Part shown: positions 1-9,365 of the stretch, one piece after another
How positions within the stretch are numbered: the first letter of the stretch is position 1
Layout: every line of letters begins with the position of its first letter
Origin: an uncultured Lachnospiraceae bacterium
Lineage (GTDB): Bacteria; Bacillota; Clostridia; Lachnospirales; Lachnospiraceae
Direction: 5' to 3'
DNA: 64,000 nt
NCBI GenBank assembly: GCA_902489645.1
Contig: CABUAW010000003.1
Span: forward strand, 35,523 to 99,522
Translations under genes and position numbers: made by a program
The notes under the pieces: model-generated
What the model was told of the DNA's origin: nothing
The model's input: only the letters and a program-made list of their open reading frames with translations
Databases searched by the model: none

Positions 1-809
1 TTCCTCATATGAATATTGAGGAAAATATTGCGTTTGGATTGAAAATCAGCCATAAGTCAAATACTTATATCAAAGATAAAATTAAGTACGCCTTAAAACT
101 GGTGAATCTTGAAGGATTTGAAAAACGGATGCCGTCCTATTTGTCCGGTGGTCAGCAGCAGCGAATCGCCATAGCCCGGGCCATTGTCAATGAACCTAAG
201 GTACTTCTTCTGGACGAGCCGCTGGGTGCGCTGGATTTAAAGCTGCGTCAGGATATGCAGTATGAGTTGATTCGGTTGAAAAATGAGCTTGGGATTACCT
301 TTGTTTATGTAACCCACGACCAGGAAGAAGCATTGACCATGTCAGATACGGTTGTTGTCATGAATCAGGGCTATATTCAGCAGATGGGTACGCCGGAAGA
401 TATTTATAATGAACCGGAAAATGCTTTTGTGGCCGACTTTATCGGCGACAGCAATATTATTGACGGGGTAATGGTTCGTGATGAATTGGTTCAAATTCTG
501 GGTGTGAAGTTCGCCTGTGTGGATAAAGGCTTTGGTAATTATAAACCGGTGGATGTGGTTATCCGGCCAGAAGATATTATTCTTGGAAATCCGGGAGAGG
601 GTTCTATGGACGGCGTGGTCAGTCACATTATTTTTAAAGGTGTCCATTATGAAATGGAAGTTATGGCAAATGGTTTTGAGTGGCTGGTGCAGAGTACGGT
701 GGCTCATGCGGTAGGCACTCCGGTAAGCCTTCGGGTAGACCCATTTAATATTCAGATTATGAATAAACCGGAATCCGAGGATGAGAAAGCTGTGGTATTA
801 GATGAATAA
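1..809 (+). CDS. potA: Spermidine/putrescine ABC importer, ATP-binding protein (5' end cut by window)
   Basis: ATPase that powers polyamine import with PotBCD at the inner face of the membrane. The reading frame is open to base 3 and reads [12 protein letters not shown], the usual region after the Q-loop, so the Walker A part lies outside the window and the first visible ATG at 9 is internal. Visible are the signature LSGGQQQR, Walker B LLLDEP, the switch histidine in VTHD, and a C-terminal TOBE-like domain (about the last 110 residues). The stop overlaps the potB start by 8 bases (ATGAATAA), implying translational coupling. The assignment to PotA rather than another TOBE-containing ATPase rests on the following potB, potC and potD. 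Confidence 0.93.
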   Translation, partial: PHMNIEENIAFGLKISHKSNTYIKDKIKYALKLVNLEGFEKRMPSYLSGGQQQRIAIARAIVNEPKVLLLDEPLGALDLKLRQDMQYELIRLKNELGITFVYVTHDQEEALTMSDTVVVMNQGYIQQMGTPEDIYNEPENAFVADFIGDSNIIDGVMVRDELVQILGVKFACVDKGFGNYKPVDVVIRPEDIILGNPGEGSMDGVVSHIIFKGVHYEMEVMANGFEWLVQSTVAHAVGTPVSLRVDPFNIQIMNKPESEDEKAVVLDE

Positions 810-1620
810 ACGGAAACTTCTGGCAGGGCCTTATTTGCTTTGGGCCGTAGGATTTATTATATTGCCTTTATTGATGATTATATATTATGGTTTTACCTCT
901 TCGGACGGCGGATTTACTCTGGAAAATTTGCTGGCTATCGGGGATTCCATTCATTATAAGGCGTTGGGTCAGTCTTTATTGATTGCCTTTGGCAGTACGT
1001 GTATCAGTTTGGCTATTGCTTATCCGCTGGCCTATATATTAAGTAAAAATGAGGGAAGTAAGAAGGGAATTATTATTATGCTCTTTATTCTTCCGATGTG
1101 GATTAACTTTTTGCTGCGCGTTCTGGCTTTACAGATGATTTTGGCAAATACGGGTATCTTAAATGGAATATTGAATTTTTTCGGACTGCCGTCTCAGCAT
1201 TTGCTGTATACGCGGACGGCCATTCTCATTGGCATGACCTATGATTATTTGCCGTTTATGATTCTGCCGATTTATAATGCCATGTGTAAGATTGACAGAG
1301 ATTTGATTTATGCGGCGGCCGACCTGGGAGCCGGGAATAAGTTGATTTTCAGAAAAATTATTCTCCCATTATCCATGCCCGGAGTTATCAGCGGAATTAT
1401 CATGGTATTCGTGCCGAGTATCTCTGAATTTGCCATTGCCGACATTTTGGGCGGTTCAAAGATTTTGCTTATTGGAAACGTCATTGAGCAGGAGTTTTCT
1501 TTGACTAACAATTGGCATCTTGGCTCCGGTCTTTCCATCGTACTGATGATATTTATTTTTATCAGTATGGCGGTTATGAATAAAAATGATGCCGGAGGGG
1601 AGGGACAGATGATATGGTAA
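802..1620 (+). CDS. potB: Spermidine/putrescine ABC importer, permease PotB
   Basis: Inner-membrane permease of 272 residues, the usual length for PotB. It begins with a hydrophobic helix and has about six membrane segments. The cytoplasmic coupling motif appears as [21 protein letters not shown] (EAA-loop type) in the C-terminal half. It overlaps potA by 8 bases and potC by 7 bases, so the operon is tightly coupled. Substrate preference between spermidine and putrescine cannot be read from the sequence. Confidence 0.93.
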   Translation: MNKRKLLAGPYLLWAVGFIILPLLMIIYYGFTSSDGGFTLENLLAIGDSIHYKALGQSLLIAFGSTCISLAIAYPLAYILSKNEGSKKGIIIMLFILPMWINFLLRVLALQMILANTGILNGILNFFGLPSQHLLYTRTAILIGMTYDYLPFMILPIYNAMCKIDRDLIYAAADLGAGNKLIFRKIILPLSMPGVISGIIMVFVPSISEFAIADILGGSKILLIGNVIEQEFSLTNNWHLGSGLSIVLMIFIFISMAVMNKNDAGGEGQMIW

Positions 1621-2396
1621 AACGATGGATTGAAAAATTCTATGTGGGACTTGTTCTTTTTATGCTGTATGCACCGATAGGGATTCTTATTGTCTGTTCC
1701 TTTAACGCTTCAAAATCCCGGCGGGTTTGGGGCGGTTTTACCTTCCAGTGGTATATAGAATTGTTTCAGGATGAAGCGGTCATTGAGGCGGTTCGAACAT
1801 CTTTAATGCTGACAACTGTGGCGGCCGTTGTTGCTGTCCTTCTTGGGACGCTGGCCAGTATTGGCATCACAGTCATGGGACAGAAAAAGCAGCAGGTGAT
1901 TCTAACAGTTACAAATATTCCGATGCTGAATGCGGATGTGGTCACGGGCATTGCTATTATGCTTCTTTTTGGGCGTTTCTGGAATCTGGGATATTTTTCA
2001 ATGCTGGCGGCCCATATTACGCTGGGCGTGCCTTACGTTATATTAAATGTTATGCCAAAGCTTCAGCAGACAAGTCTGAGTACCTATGAAGCGGCCCTGG
2101 ATTTAGGCGCTTCTCCGGTGTATGCTTTTTTTAAAGTTGTCCTTCCGGATATTATGCCGGGAATCTTTTCGGGTTTTTTATTGGCCTTTACGATTTCTCT
2201 GGATGATTTCGTTATTACTTATTTTACAAAGGGCGCCGGAATGAATACGATATCCACCATGATTTATCAGCAGGTACGCCGCGGCATTAATCCAAAGATG
2301 TATGCGCTGTCGACAATTTTATTCCTGTTAATTTTGATTGTACTTTGGATTGCCAATCGGATATCGGCAAAACAGGTTCAGGAAACCCGCGGATAG
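1614..2396 (+). CDS. potC: Spermidine/putrescine ABC importer, permease PotC
   Basis: Second permease subunit, 260 residues, with about six membrane helices. The EAA loop is visible as EAALDLGASPVYAFFKVVLP, and ISLDDFVITYF is typical of PotC. It starts within the last codons of potB, and a good ribosome site for potD follows its stop. It forms the transmembrane heterodimer with PotB in the PotABCD complex. Confidence 0.93.
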   Translation: MVKRWIEKFYVGLVLFMLYAPIGILIVCSFNASKSRRVWGGFTFQWYIELFQDEAVIEAVRTSLMLTTVAAVVAVLLGTLASIGITVMGQKKQQVILTVTNIPMLNADVVTGIAIMLLFGRFWNLGYFSMLAAHITLGVPYVILNVMPKLQQTSLSTYEAALDLGASPVYAFFKVVLPDIMPGIFSGFLLAFTISLDDFVITYFTKGAGMNTISTMIYQQVRRGINPKMYALSTILFLLILIVLWIANRISAKQVQETRG

Positions 2397-2409
2397 AAGG
2401 GAGAATGAA

Positions 2410-3477
2410 GTGAAGAAGTTTAAAAGGTATATGTGTTTCGCCGTGATTAGCACAGTGATATTGGGCGGCTGCAGCAGTTCGGAGTCTTTGGATGTTTCCG
2501 GTTCGGGAAATACGCTGGTTGTATTTAATTATGGTGATTATATTGATTTTACCACGATTGAAATGTTTGAAAAGGAAACAGGGATTCATGTGGAATATGA
2601 GCAGTATGTGACACCGGAGGATATGTACACCAAATTTCAGTCCGGAAATATTCCCTATGATTTAATCTGTACTTCCGATTATATGATTGAAAAAATGATT
2701 CGCAATGGGGAGGCGAAAAAAATAAATACGGCTTCCATGGAATATTATGGGAATCTGGACCCAACCTATCTGGAGTTTTGTCAGGCCTTTGATGCGGAGA
2801 ATGAATATGCGGTTCCATATTTCTGGGGAACGGTAGGTATTTTATACAATACGGAGCTGGTGGATGAAACGGTTGATAGCTGGGACATTCTCTGGAATGA
2901 TAAATACAAGAATCAGATTATCATGGAAAACAGTATGCGGGATGCCTTTGAGGTTCCGCTGAAATGGAAAGGCAAGTCCTTAAACACGACAGATGAAGAT
3001 GAGCTTCGGGAAGCCCAGTCTCTGCTTATGGAGCAGAAGGCGCTGGTAATGGCTTATATGGTGGATGAATCCAGAGACGCCATGATTGCCGGAGATGCGG
3101 CTTTGGCTGTTATTTACTCGGGAGATGCGACGGCCGCCATGGAGGCGAATGAAAATCTGGATTATGTAGTGCCGGAGGAAGGTTCCAATATCTGGTTTGA
3201 CTGTTGGATGATTCCAAGCTCCTGTAAGCATCAGGAAAATGCTGAAAAATTCATTGATTTTATGAACCGGGAGGATATTGCTCAGATTAATTTTGATTAT
3301 GTTTATTATGGCACTCCGAACCAGGCGGTGTACGAGGCCCTGGATGACGAGACGAAAGAAGATTATACGATTTTTCCCGAAGAAAGTACGTTGGAAAAGT
3401 GTGAAGTGTATCAATATCTTGGAACAGATTCCGAAAACTTTTATAATCAACTGTGGAAAGAATTGAAGGCGTATTAA
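2410..3477 (+). CDS. potD: Spermidine/putrescine-binding lipoprotein PotD
   Basis: Extracellular substrate-binding lipoprotein that delivers polyamines to PotBC. The longest frame begins inside potC, but the real start is judged to be GTG 2410: it has AAGGGAG six bases upstream and gives MKKFKRYM followed by a hydrophobic stretch and a lipobox ending in GGC. The mature protein starts with a Ser/Gly linker, then LVVFNYGDYID, typical of the PotD family. The 355-residue length is normal. It closes the potABCD operon. The next operon follows only 18 bases later, so read-through into the OpuC genes is possible. Confidence 0.92.
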   Translation: MKKFKRYMCFAVISTVILGGCSSSESLDVSGSGNTLVVFNYGDYIDFTTIEMFEKETGIHVEYEQYVTPEDMYTKFQSGNIPYDLICTSDYMIEKMIRNGEAKKINTASMEYYGNLDPTYLEFCQAFDAENEYAVPYFWGTVGILYNTELVDETVDSWDILWNDKYKNQIIMENSMRDAFEVPLKWKGKSLNTTDEDELREAQSLLMEQKALVMAYMVDESRDAMIAGDAALAVIYSGDATAAMEANENLDYVVPEEGSNIWFDCWMIPSSCKHQENAEKFIDFMNREDIAQINFDYVYYGTPNQAVYEALDDETKEDYTIFPEESTLEKCEVYQYLGTDSENFYNQLWKELKAY

Positions 3478-3495
3478 ACTATAGGAGGCGCAGTT

Positions 3496-4140
3496 TTGGA
3501 ACTGTTAGAGGAAGTTATTCAAATATACATTGAGAGAAAAGAATGGTTCACGGAGCTTATTGTCCAGCATATGGCATTGTCAGTTACCGCGATTCTTCTT
3601 GCAGGCGTTATGGGGCTTTTGATTGGGATGTGGATTGCAGAGCATGACCGGATAGCCCCGGTGGTACTTGGCATTGCCAATGTCTTTTATACGATTCCGT
3701 CCATTTCTTTGCTTGGAATGTTGATACCGTTTATCGGAATTGGCAATAAGACGGCGGTGGTGGCCCTGACTATCTATGGTATCATGCCGATGGTCCGTAA
3801 TACTTATGCGGGAATTAAGGGTGTGGATTCGGATATTATTATGGCGGCCAGGGGCATGGGCAGTACGGATTTTCAGATTATGGTTAAAATTAAATTACCG
3901 CTGGCTTTGGGGGTGATTATCGCTGGTATCCGAAATATGGTTGTCATGACGATTTCCGTGGCTGCGATTGCCTCATTTATCGGCGCCGGCGGACTGGGCG
4001 TTGCTATTTACCGGGGAATCACGATTTATAATACGGCGTTGACCTTTGGCGGAAGCTTTTTAATCGCTCTGTTGGCGTTGGTCTGTGATTTTCTGATTGG
4101 ATTCATAGAAAAAAGGATAAAAAGGAAAGGAAGTTTTTAA
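3496..4140 (+). CDS. Glycine betaine/choline-type ABC importer, permease (OpuCB-like)
   Basis: Membrane permease of 214 residues with about five to six helices and the coupling segment AARGMGSTDFQIM. The start is TTG 3496, chosen for the AGGAGG seven bases upstream. OpuC systems import compatible solutes such as betaine, carnitine or choline. Many OpuC operons carry two permeases (OpuCB and OpuCD); only one is present here, so it probably homodimerises. It is followed after one base by the binding-protein gene. Confidence 0.85.
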   Translation: MELLEEVIQIYIERKEWFTELIVQHMALSVTAILLAGVMGLLIGMWIAEHDRIAPVVLGIANVFYTIPSISLLGMLIPFIGIGNKTAVVALTIYGIMPMVRNTYAGIKGVDSDIIMAARGMGSTDFQIMVKIKLPLALGVIIAGIRNMVVMTISVAAIASFIGAGGLGVAIYRGITIYNTALTFGGSFLIALLALVCDFLIGFIEKRIKRKGSF

Positions 4141-4141
4141 C

Positions 4142-5125
4142 ATGAAATTGAGAAAATTGGCGGGAGGACTTGCCGTGTTGATGATGATTGCAGCGATTAC
4201 AGGCTGTGGAAATAACACAAAAACGACGCAAGTCCCGGAAAGTGGGGCAGATGAAACGGTTTCGGAAAGTACAGAAAGCAAAGAGAGTCAGGCTGCGGCA
4301 GGAGAAACGATAAAGGTTGCGACGAAACCGATGACAGAACAGTACATTCTCGGCGAGATGTTAAAGCTTGTCATAGAAGACAGCACAGATTACAGTGTGG
4401 AAATTACAAAAGGTATCGGCGGCGGTACGAGTAATATTCATCCGGCTATGGAGAAGGGAGAATTTGACCTTTATCCGGAGTATACATCCAGCGGATGGGT
4501 TATGGTTTTGAAGCATGAGGCATCAGAGACGACGGATGAAGAGATGTTTGAAAAGCTGAAAGAAGAATATGAGGAAAATTTCGATATGACATGGGTTGGC
4601 CTGTATGGTTTTAATAATACCTACGCCATTGTTGCACGCAAAGAAGTAGCCGATGAATACCAGTTGGAAAAAACATCGGATTTGGCTGCGGTGGCCGACC
4701 AGCTTGTATTTGGAGGAAATCCGGATTACATTGAGCGGGAGGATGGATTTAACCTCGTATGTGACACCTATGGTCTGAATTTTAAATCGGTTAAAGATAT
4801 CGATATCGGTTTAAAGTATGAGGCTATGAAAAACGGTGAAATTGATGTGACAAATGGCTTTACTACAGATGCCCAGATTAGCCGGGATGATGTGGTCGTA
4901 TTAGACGATGATAAGAATTTACAGGTCAATTATTTCTGTTCGACGGTTGTAAGGAAGGATTCTCTGGAAAAATATCCGGGTCTGGAAGAGGCGCTGATGA
5001 AAATGGACGGAATTTTGACAGATAAAGAGATGGCCGGTCTGAACTATCAGGTGGAAGTCGAAGGAAAAGATGAGGCGGATGTTGCCAAAGAATTTCTGAC
5101 TTCTAAAGGAATAATTGAGGAATAG
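4142..5125 (+). CDS. Glycine betaine/choline-binding lipoprotein (OpuCC-like)
   Basis: Extracellular solute-binding lipoprotein of 327 residues. The N-terminus has a signal peptide with lipobox ITGC, then a Ser/Glu/Thr-rich linker. The mature domain begins with IKVATKPMTEQYILGEML and contains GIGGGTSNIHPAMEKGEFDLYPEYT, the family hallmark of the OpuAC/QAT-type binding fold. It sits between its permease and ATPase. The exact ligand (betaine, choline, carnitine or proline betaine) is not readable. Confidence 0.87.
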   Translation: MKLRKLAGGLAVLMMIAAITGCGNNTKTTQVPESGADETVSESTESKESQAAAGETIKVATKPMTEQYILGEMLKLVIEDSTDYSVEITKGIGGGTSNIHPAMEKGEFDLYPEYTSSGWVMVLKHEASETTDEEMFEKLKEEYEENFDMTWVGLYGFNNTYAIVARKEVADEYQLEKTSDLAAVADQLVFGGNPDYIEREDGFNLVCDTYGLNFKSVKDIDIGLKYEAMKNGEIDVTNGFTTDAQISRDDVVVLDDDKNLQVNYFCSTVVRKDSLEKYPGLEEALMKMDGILTDKEMAGLNYQVEVEGKDEADVAKEFLTSKGIIEE

Positions 5126-5140
5126 TCGGGGAGTAATTTA

Positions 5141-5869
5141 ATGAATATTATTACGCTGGAACATGTGACGAAAAGCTTTGACGGACAGAGAGTGCTGGAG
5201 GATTTTAACCTTTCAGTCAGGGAAGGCGAATTCCTTACGGTCATCGGACGCTCCGGATGCGGTAAAACTACGATGTTAAAGCTGATTAATGGGCTGCTTA
5301 CACCGGATGAAGGCGCTGTGTTTGTCGAGGGGCATAATATTGCCGGGACAGATATTATCGCCCTTCGGCGGCGGATTGGCTATGTGATTCAAAACAGGGG
5401 TCTGTTTCCGCATATGACGGTGGAAAAAAATATTACTTATGTTCCGGTGATTAGCGGAAAGAAAAATAAGAAAGAAAATCGTGAGCTGGCAGAACAGCTT
5501 TTGAAGCTGGTCGGTCTGGAAACGGATAAGCTGGGGCGGTATCCATCGGAGCTTTCCGGCGGCCAGCAGCAGCGCGTAGGAATTGCCCGGGCCCTGGCAG
5601 CGAATCCCAAAATTCTTCTCATGGATGAACCCTTCGGGGCCCTGGATGAAATTACTCGGCAAACGATGCAGGATGAGATTTTAAGACTTCAAAAAAAACT
5701 AAAGCTCACCATTATATTTATTACGCATGATATCCGGGAAGCAATGAAATTAGGCGACCGGGTGATGGTCATGGAAGGCGGAAAGGCTGTTCAGCTTGAT
5801 ACGCCGGAAAATATATGCCGGGCGCCGGCGGACAGCTTTGTGTCCGATTTAATAAAAAGCGTACGGTAG
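5141..5869 (+). CDS. Glycine betaine/choline ABC importer, ATP-binding protein (OpuCA-like, no CBS tail)
   Basis: ATPase of 242 residues for the preceding permease. Walker [10 protein letters not shown], signature ELSGGQQQR, Walker [12 protein letters not shown] and switch TTHD-type ITHD are intact. Classical OpuCA and OpuAA proteins extend past 350 residues with C-terminal CBS domains that sense ionic strength. This protein stops soon after the core at KSVR, so that osmosensing module is absent. It ends the operon; a hairpin follows at 5907. Confidence 0.87.
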   Translation: MNIITLEHVTKSFDGQRVLEDFNLSVREGEFLTVIGRSGCGKTTMLKLINGLLTPDEGAVFVEGHNIAGTDIIALRRRIGYVIQNRGLFPHMTVEKNITYVPVISGKKNKKENRELAEQLLKLVGLETDKLGRYPSELSGGQQQRVGIARALAANPKILLMDEPFGALDEITRQTMQDEILRLQKKLKLTIIFITHDIREAMKLGDRVMVMEGGKAVQLDTPENICRAPADSFVSDLIKSVR

Positions 5870-5906
5870 GCAGCGCAAAAAATTATTATATGACGAAATC
5901 AGAAAG

Positions 5907-5935
5907 GGCCAACCCATGAATTTTTCGGGTTGGCC
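5907..5935. terminator. Hairpin between convergent opu and DUF1015 genes
   Basis: A perfect 9-bp stem, GGCCAACCC with GGGTTGGCC, and an 11-base loop lie between convergent genes. The U-tract after it is weak on both strands, so it is a plausible but not textbook bidirectional terminator. Confidence 0.6.
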
Positions 5936-5963
5936 TTAGTGTTTAAATATTTAATTCTTCCGG

Positions 5964-7208
5964 TCAAAGGGCTAAATCATGTATAAAGATGCCGCTTCGG
6001 AGCTTTGGTTCGAACCAGGTAGATTTCGGCGGCATAATACAGCCGGAATCGGCAATGTCCATTAAATCGTCTAAGGTGGTCGGATAGAGGGCGAAAGCGA
6101 CGCCGTGCCCCTCGTTGACGAGCCGTTCCAGCTCGGTCAGACCCCGGATACCGCCCACAAAGTCAATGCGGGAGTTTGTACGCGGGTCATCAATGTTTAA
6201 AACGGGTCCGAGTAAGTTGTTCTGCAGGATGGATACATCCAACTGTTCCACCGGATTATCTTCATTGAACGTCCCCTTTTTAAAGGTCAAACGGTACCAT
6301 TTTCCGTCCAGGTACATGCCGGCCTGGTGTTTTCTTGTCGGCTCATAACGTTCCAAAAGGGGCGTCACGTCAAAATTTTTTTCTAATTTTTTGAGAAAAT
6401 CCTTCCGTGACATGCCGTTTAAATCGTGGACATATCGATTATATGGCCATATGTGAAGCTGCTCATCAGGAAAGATGACCGAGAGAAAATAATTAAATTC
6501 TTCATCTCCGGTATAAGCCGGATGCTCTTTTCTGCGTTTCATACCTACATGAAAGGCCGACGCGGCCCGGTGGTGGCCGTCGGCGATGTACAAATATGGA
6601 ATCGTTTCAAATTCTTTTTGGAATCCGATAATGGTCTGTTCGTCATCAATCAGCCATACCGTATGACGGACATTATCCTCTGCGGTGAAATCGTAGATTG
6701 GCGTATAGCTGTCCATCCAGTATTTCATCGCATGTGTGACATTTTGCCGGGCCCGGTAGGTCAGAAAAATTGGTCCGGTATTGGCGTTGCAGGTATCGAC
6801 ATGGCGGATACGGTCCTCCTCTTTATCTGCCCGGGTCATTTCATGCTTTTTGATAATTCCGTTGGCATAGTCGTCAATAGAAACACAGCCGACAAGTCCG
6901 GTCTGGACCCGTCCATACATAATTTCACGATATATATAAAGACAGGGTTTTGAATCCTGAATGTAAATGCCGTTGGTACGCATCTGTTTTAATGTGTCCG
7001 CGGCTTTTTTATATACACGGTCATCGTAAGGATTTACAGAAGCGTCAAAATTAATTTCCGCTTTGTCCACATGCAGAAAAGAATAAGGGTTATTTTGGAC
7101 GAGCTTTCGGGCTTCTTCCGTATTCATCACATCATAGGGTAATGCGGCAACCTGGCCGGCCAGAGACGGGACCGGACGGATAGCGGCAAAGGGTTTTAAA
7201 ACAGCCAT
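5964..7208 (-). CDS. DUF1015 family protein
   Basis: A 414-residue soluble protein of the DUF1015 family, recognised by the N-terminal PFAAIRPVPSLAGQVAALPYD and the internal YIADGHHRAASA segment, which looks like a ParB/Srx-type nucleotide-binding signature. AAGGAGG lies five bases before the ATG. The family is widespread in anaerobes, often near serine or phosphoglycerate metabolism genes, but its reaction is not firmly known to me. It is a single-gene unit here, divergent from the glycosyltransferase. Confidence 0.88.
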   Translation of the reverse strand: MAVLKPFAAIRPVPSLAGQVAALPYDVMNTEEARKLVQNNPYSFLHVDKAEINFDASVNPYDDRVYKKAADTLKQMRTNGIYIQDSKPCLYIYREIMYGRVQTGLVGCVSIDDYANGIIKKHEMTRADKEEDRIRHVDTCNANTGPIFLTYRARQNVTHAMKYWMDSYTPIYDFTAEDNVRHTVWLIDDEQTIIGFQKEFETIPYLYIADGHHRAASAFHVGMKRRKEHPAYTGDEEFNYFLSVIFPDEQLHIWPYNRYVHDLNGMSRKDFLKKLEKNFDVTPLLERYEPTRKHQAGMYLDGKWYRLTFKKGTFNEDNPVEQLDVSILQNNLLGPVLNIDDPRTNSRIDFVGGIRGLTELERLVNEGHGVAFALYPTTLDDLMDIADSGCIMPPKSTWFEPKLRSGIFIHDLAL

Positions 7209-7432
7209 GATATCCTCCTTAAATGTGTAGTCTTAATTGAAAAGGTAACTTCTATAATAGCACAGGTAATTACAAAACTTCAAGTATTATCGTGCTAGTT
7301 TGTTAAAGAAATTGTTTTAAAATACAAGAAATTGACGGAATTTGTAGGAAAACTGTAAGAATTATTCAGGCTTTCATTCATACACAAAAATATATAAGGT
7401 GCTATACTACGTGCATATGAAAGGTGATGTGT

Positions 7433-8689
7433 ATGGGAAATACGTTGGATATAATTATTGTATGTATACTTCGGTTATTTGTTCTTTTATATTTATATCA
7501 GACAGTGTATTTACTGGTTGGCCTTTTTTGCAGGCCGAAACGGTTTGCCGCCAGAATTCTTCATCGGTATGCGGTATTAATATCTGCGCGAAATGAGAGA
7601 GCGGTTATTGCGAATCTGATAGAGAGTATAAAGAATCAGGATTATCCGTCAGAGCTTGTGGATATATTTGTTGTGGCCGATAATTGTACGGACGATACGG
7701 CGGCGGTGGCCCGGGAGGCGGGCGCAGTCGTTTATGAACGGTTTGACCAGAGACAAAAGGGAAAAGGATATGCCCTGAATTATCTTTTGGGAATGATTAA
7801 GCAGCAGTACAGGGCCGATGATTATGAAGGATATTTTGTATTTGACGCGGACAATATCCTGGAAAAAGACTATATTTCTCAGATGAACAGGGTATTTGAC
7901 AACGGATATGCGCTGGTTACCAGTTATCGAAATTCAAAAAATTTCAGCGATAACTGGATTACCTCCGGCTATGGGCTGTGGTTTTTAAGAGAAGCCAGAT
8001 ATTTGAATAATGCCCGGATGATTCTTGGAGCAAGCTGCGTTGTATCGGGGACAGGCTTTTTAGTTCATAAAAATATCATTAAACGTAACGGCGGATGGAA
8101 TTGCTTCCTGTTGACAGAGGATATTCAGTTTTCCACAGAAAATATTATCCATGGTGATAAAATCGGATATTGTGGGGATGCTATGTTTTATGATGAGCAG
8201 CCGGTACATTTTTTGGATTCATGGAATCAGAGGCTTCGTTGGTCCAAAGGATTTTATCAGGTATTTTTCCGATACGGAAAAGACCTGATGAAAAAAATAT
8301 TCCTTGAGTTTAAATTTTCCTGTTACGATATGTTTATGACGCTGCTCCCGGGAATTTTCGCATCCATTTTAATTATTTTGGCTTGTCTGAGCGTTGTGGT
8401 TGCAGAGGGTACAAGCTCCAAAGTTTTGATGGATGCGCTTATATCTTTGGTCCTTTATTCGGTGGCCGCATCTTATATTTCATTTTTTGCCATGGGATTG
8501 ATAACAACAATCACTGAGTGGAAAAAGATATATTGCTGTCCGACAAAGAAAATTATATATTTATTTACATTCCCGATTTTTATGTTTACGTATTTGCCAA
8601 TATCCATTGTGGCTATATTTGCAAAAATCCATTGGAAACCGATTCCCCATTCACTGGCTGTTACGGCAAATCAAATTAAGGGGCAATAA
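7433..8689 (+). CDS. Membrane-bound family 2 glycosyltransferase
   Basis: Processive-type glycosyltransferase with one N-terminal helix, a cytoplasmic GT2 domain (about residues 45-290) and three to four C-terminal helices. The catalytic features are VVADNCTDDT, the metal-binding FVFDADN, the acceptor-side LTEDIQFS and the QRLRWSKG motif (Q-x-x-R-W) of cellulose/hyaluronan-synthase-like enzymes. Start choice: the frame can begin at GTG 7424 or ATG 7427, but ATG 7433 has AAAGG at the best distance. The sugar and product are unknown. It probably makes a cell-surface polysaccharide or glycolipid. Confidence 0.85.
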   Translation: MGNTLDIIIVCILRLFVLLYLYQTVYLLVGLFCRPKRFAARILHRYAVLISARNERAVIANLIESIKNQDYPSELVDIFVVADNCTDDTAAVAREAGAVVYERFDQRQKGKGYALNYLLGMIKQQYRADDYEGYFVFDADNILEKDYISQMNRVFDNGYALVTSYRNSKNFSDNWITSGYGLWFLREARYLNNARMILGASCVVSGTGFLVHKNIIKRNGGWNCFLLTEDIQFSTENIIHGDKIGYCGDAMFYDEQPVHFLDSWNQRLRWSKGFYQVFFRYGKDLMKKIFLEFKFSCYDMFMTLLPGIFASILIILACLSVVVAEGTSSKVLMDALISLVLYSVAASYISFFAMGLITTITEWKKIYCCPTKKIIYLFTFPIFMFTYLPISIVAIFAKIHWKPIPHSLAVTANQIKGQ

Positions 8690-8701
8690 GAAAAAAAGGT
8701 G

Positions 8702-8742
8702 TTGACAAACAGAGAAATATTTGTTATATTACATGTAGAACA
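8702..8742 (+). promoter_or_regulatory. hsp20 sigma-A promoter with overlapping inverted-repeat operator
   Basis: TTGACA (8702-8707), a 17-base spacer and TATATT (8725-8730) form a near-consensus promoter. TGTTATA-N7-TAGAACA (8722-8742) overlaps the -10 box. The clpB promoter at 38916-38956 has the same layout and largely the same bases. The repeat does not match CIRCE or the CtsR heptads. Confidence 0.75.
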
Positions 8743-8780
8743 TATAAAACAAATAAAACAATCGAATGGAGGAATGGTTT

Positions 8781-9230
8781 ATGTTAATGCCAAGTATTTT
8801 TAATAATAGTTTGTTTGATGAGATGATGGATTTCCCATTCGGAAGAGATTTCTTTGGTGATACCGGCCGTATGCTGGGCGAGTATCGAACAGGAATGATG
8901 AAAACGGATGTAAAGGAAGCCGACGGCGTTTATGAAGTTGATATGGAACTTCCAGGATATAAAAAAGAAGATATCTCCGCAAAACTTGAAAAAGGATATC
9001 TTACGATTACAGCCATGAAGAATGAGGAAAACAATCAAAATGATGCCGAAGGCAGATATATTCGCCGGGAGCGTTATTCCGGTCAGTGTTCAAGAAGTTT
9101 CTTTGTCGGTGAGAATGTTCGTCAGGAGGACATTCATGCAAGATTTGAGGATGGTATTTTGAAATTAACAGTGCCGAAAACCGAACCGGCTAAAATTGAA
9201 GAACAGAAATATATATCCATTGAAGGCTGA
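8781..9230 (+). CDS. Hsp20/alpha-crystallin small heat shock protein
   Basis: ATP-independent holdase of 149 residues that binds unfolding proteins and hands them to ClpB/DnaK. The alpha-crystallin domain spans about residues 40-140, with VDMELPGYKKEDI and the closing GILKLTVPK (beta-9 region). The upstream in-frame ATG 8766 overlaps the ribosome site GGAGG, so ATG 8781 (eight bases after it) is taken as the start. It is monocistronic, with its own strong promoter and a terminator at 9253. Its promoter twin in front of clpB suggests co-regulation of the two chaperones. Confidence 0.92.
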   Translation: MLMPSIFNNSLFDEMMDFPFGRDFFGDTGRMLGEYRTGMMKTDVKEADGVYEVDMELPGYKKEDISAKLEKGYLTITAMKNEENNQNDAEGRYIRRERYSGQCSRSFFVGENVRQEDIHARFEDGILKLTVPKTEPAKIEEQKYISIEG

Positions 9231-9252
9231 TGGATACACTTCCCTGCTTTCT

Positions 9253-9284
9253 CCGGGTGCCCCAGAAGGACACCCGGTTTTTTT
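9253..9284 (+). terminator. hsp20 terminator
   Basis: CCGGGTG pairs with CACCCGG across an 11-base loop and is followed by seven T, a standard intrinsic terminator. Confidence 0.85.
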
Positions 9285-9365
9285 GTATTAAAGAAATCCT
9301 CGCAGATATAAAAGACATATGATATAATAAGAAAGAATGTATCGTAGAGAGTGAGACAATGAGCT

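Noticed and set aside
342..707. Antisense ORF within potA
   Set aside because: Shadow of a well-supported conserved gene; no start signal or domain.
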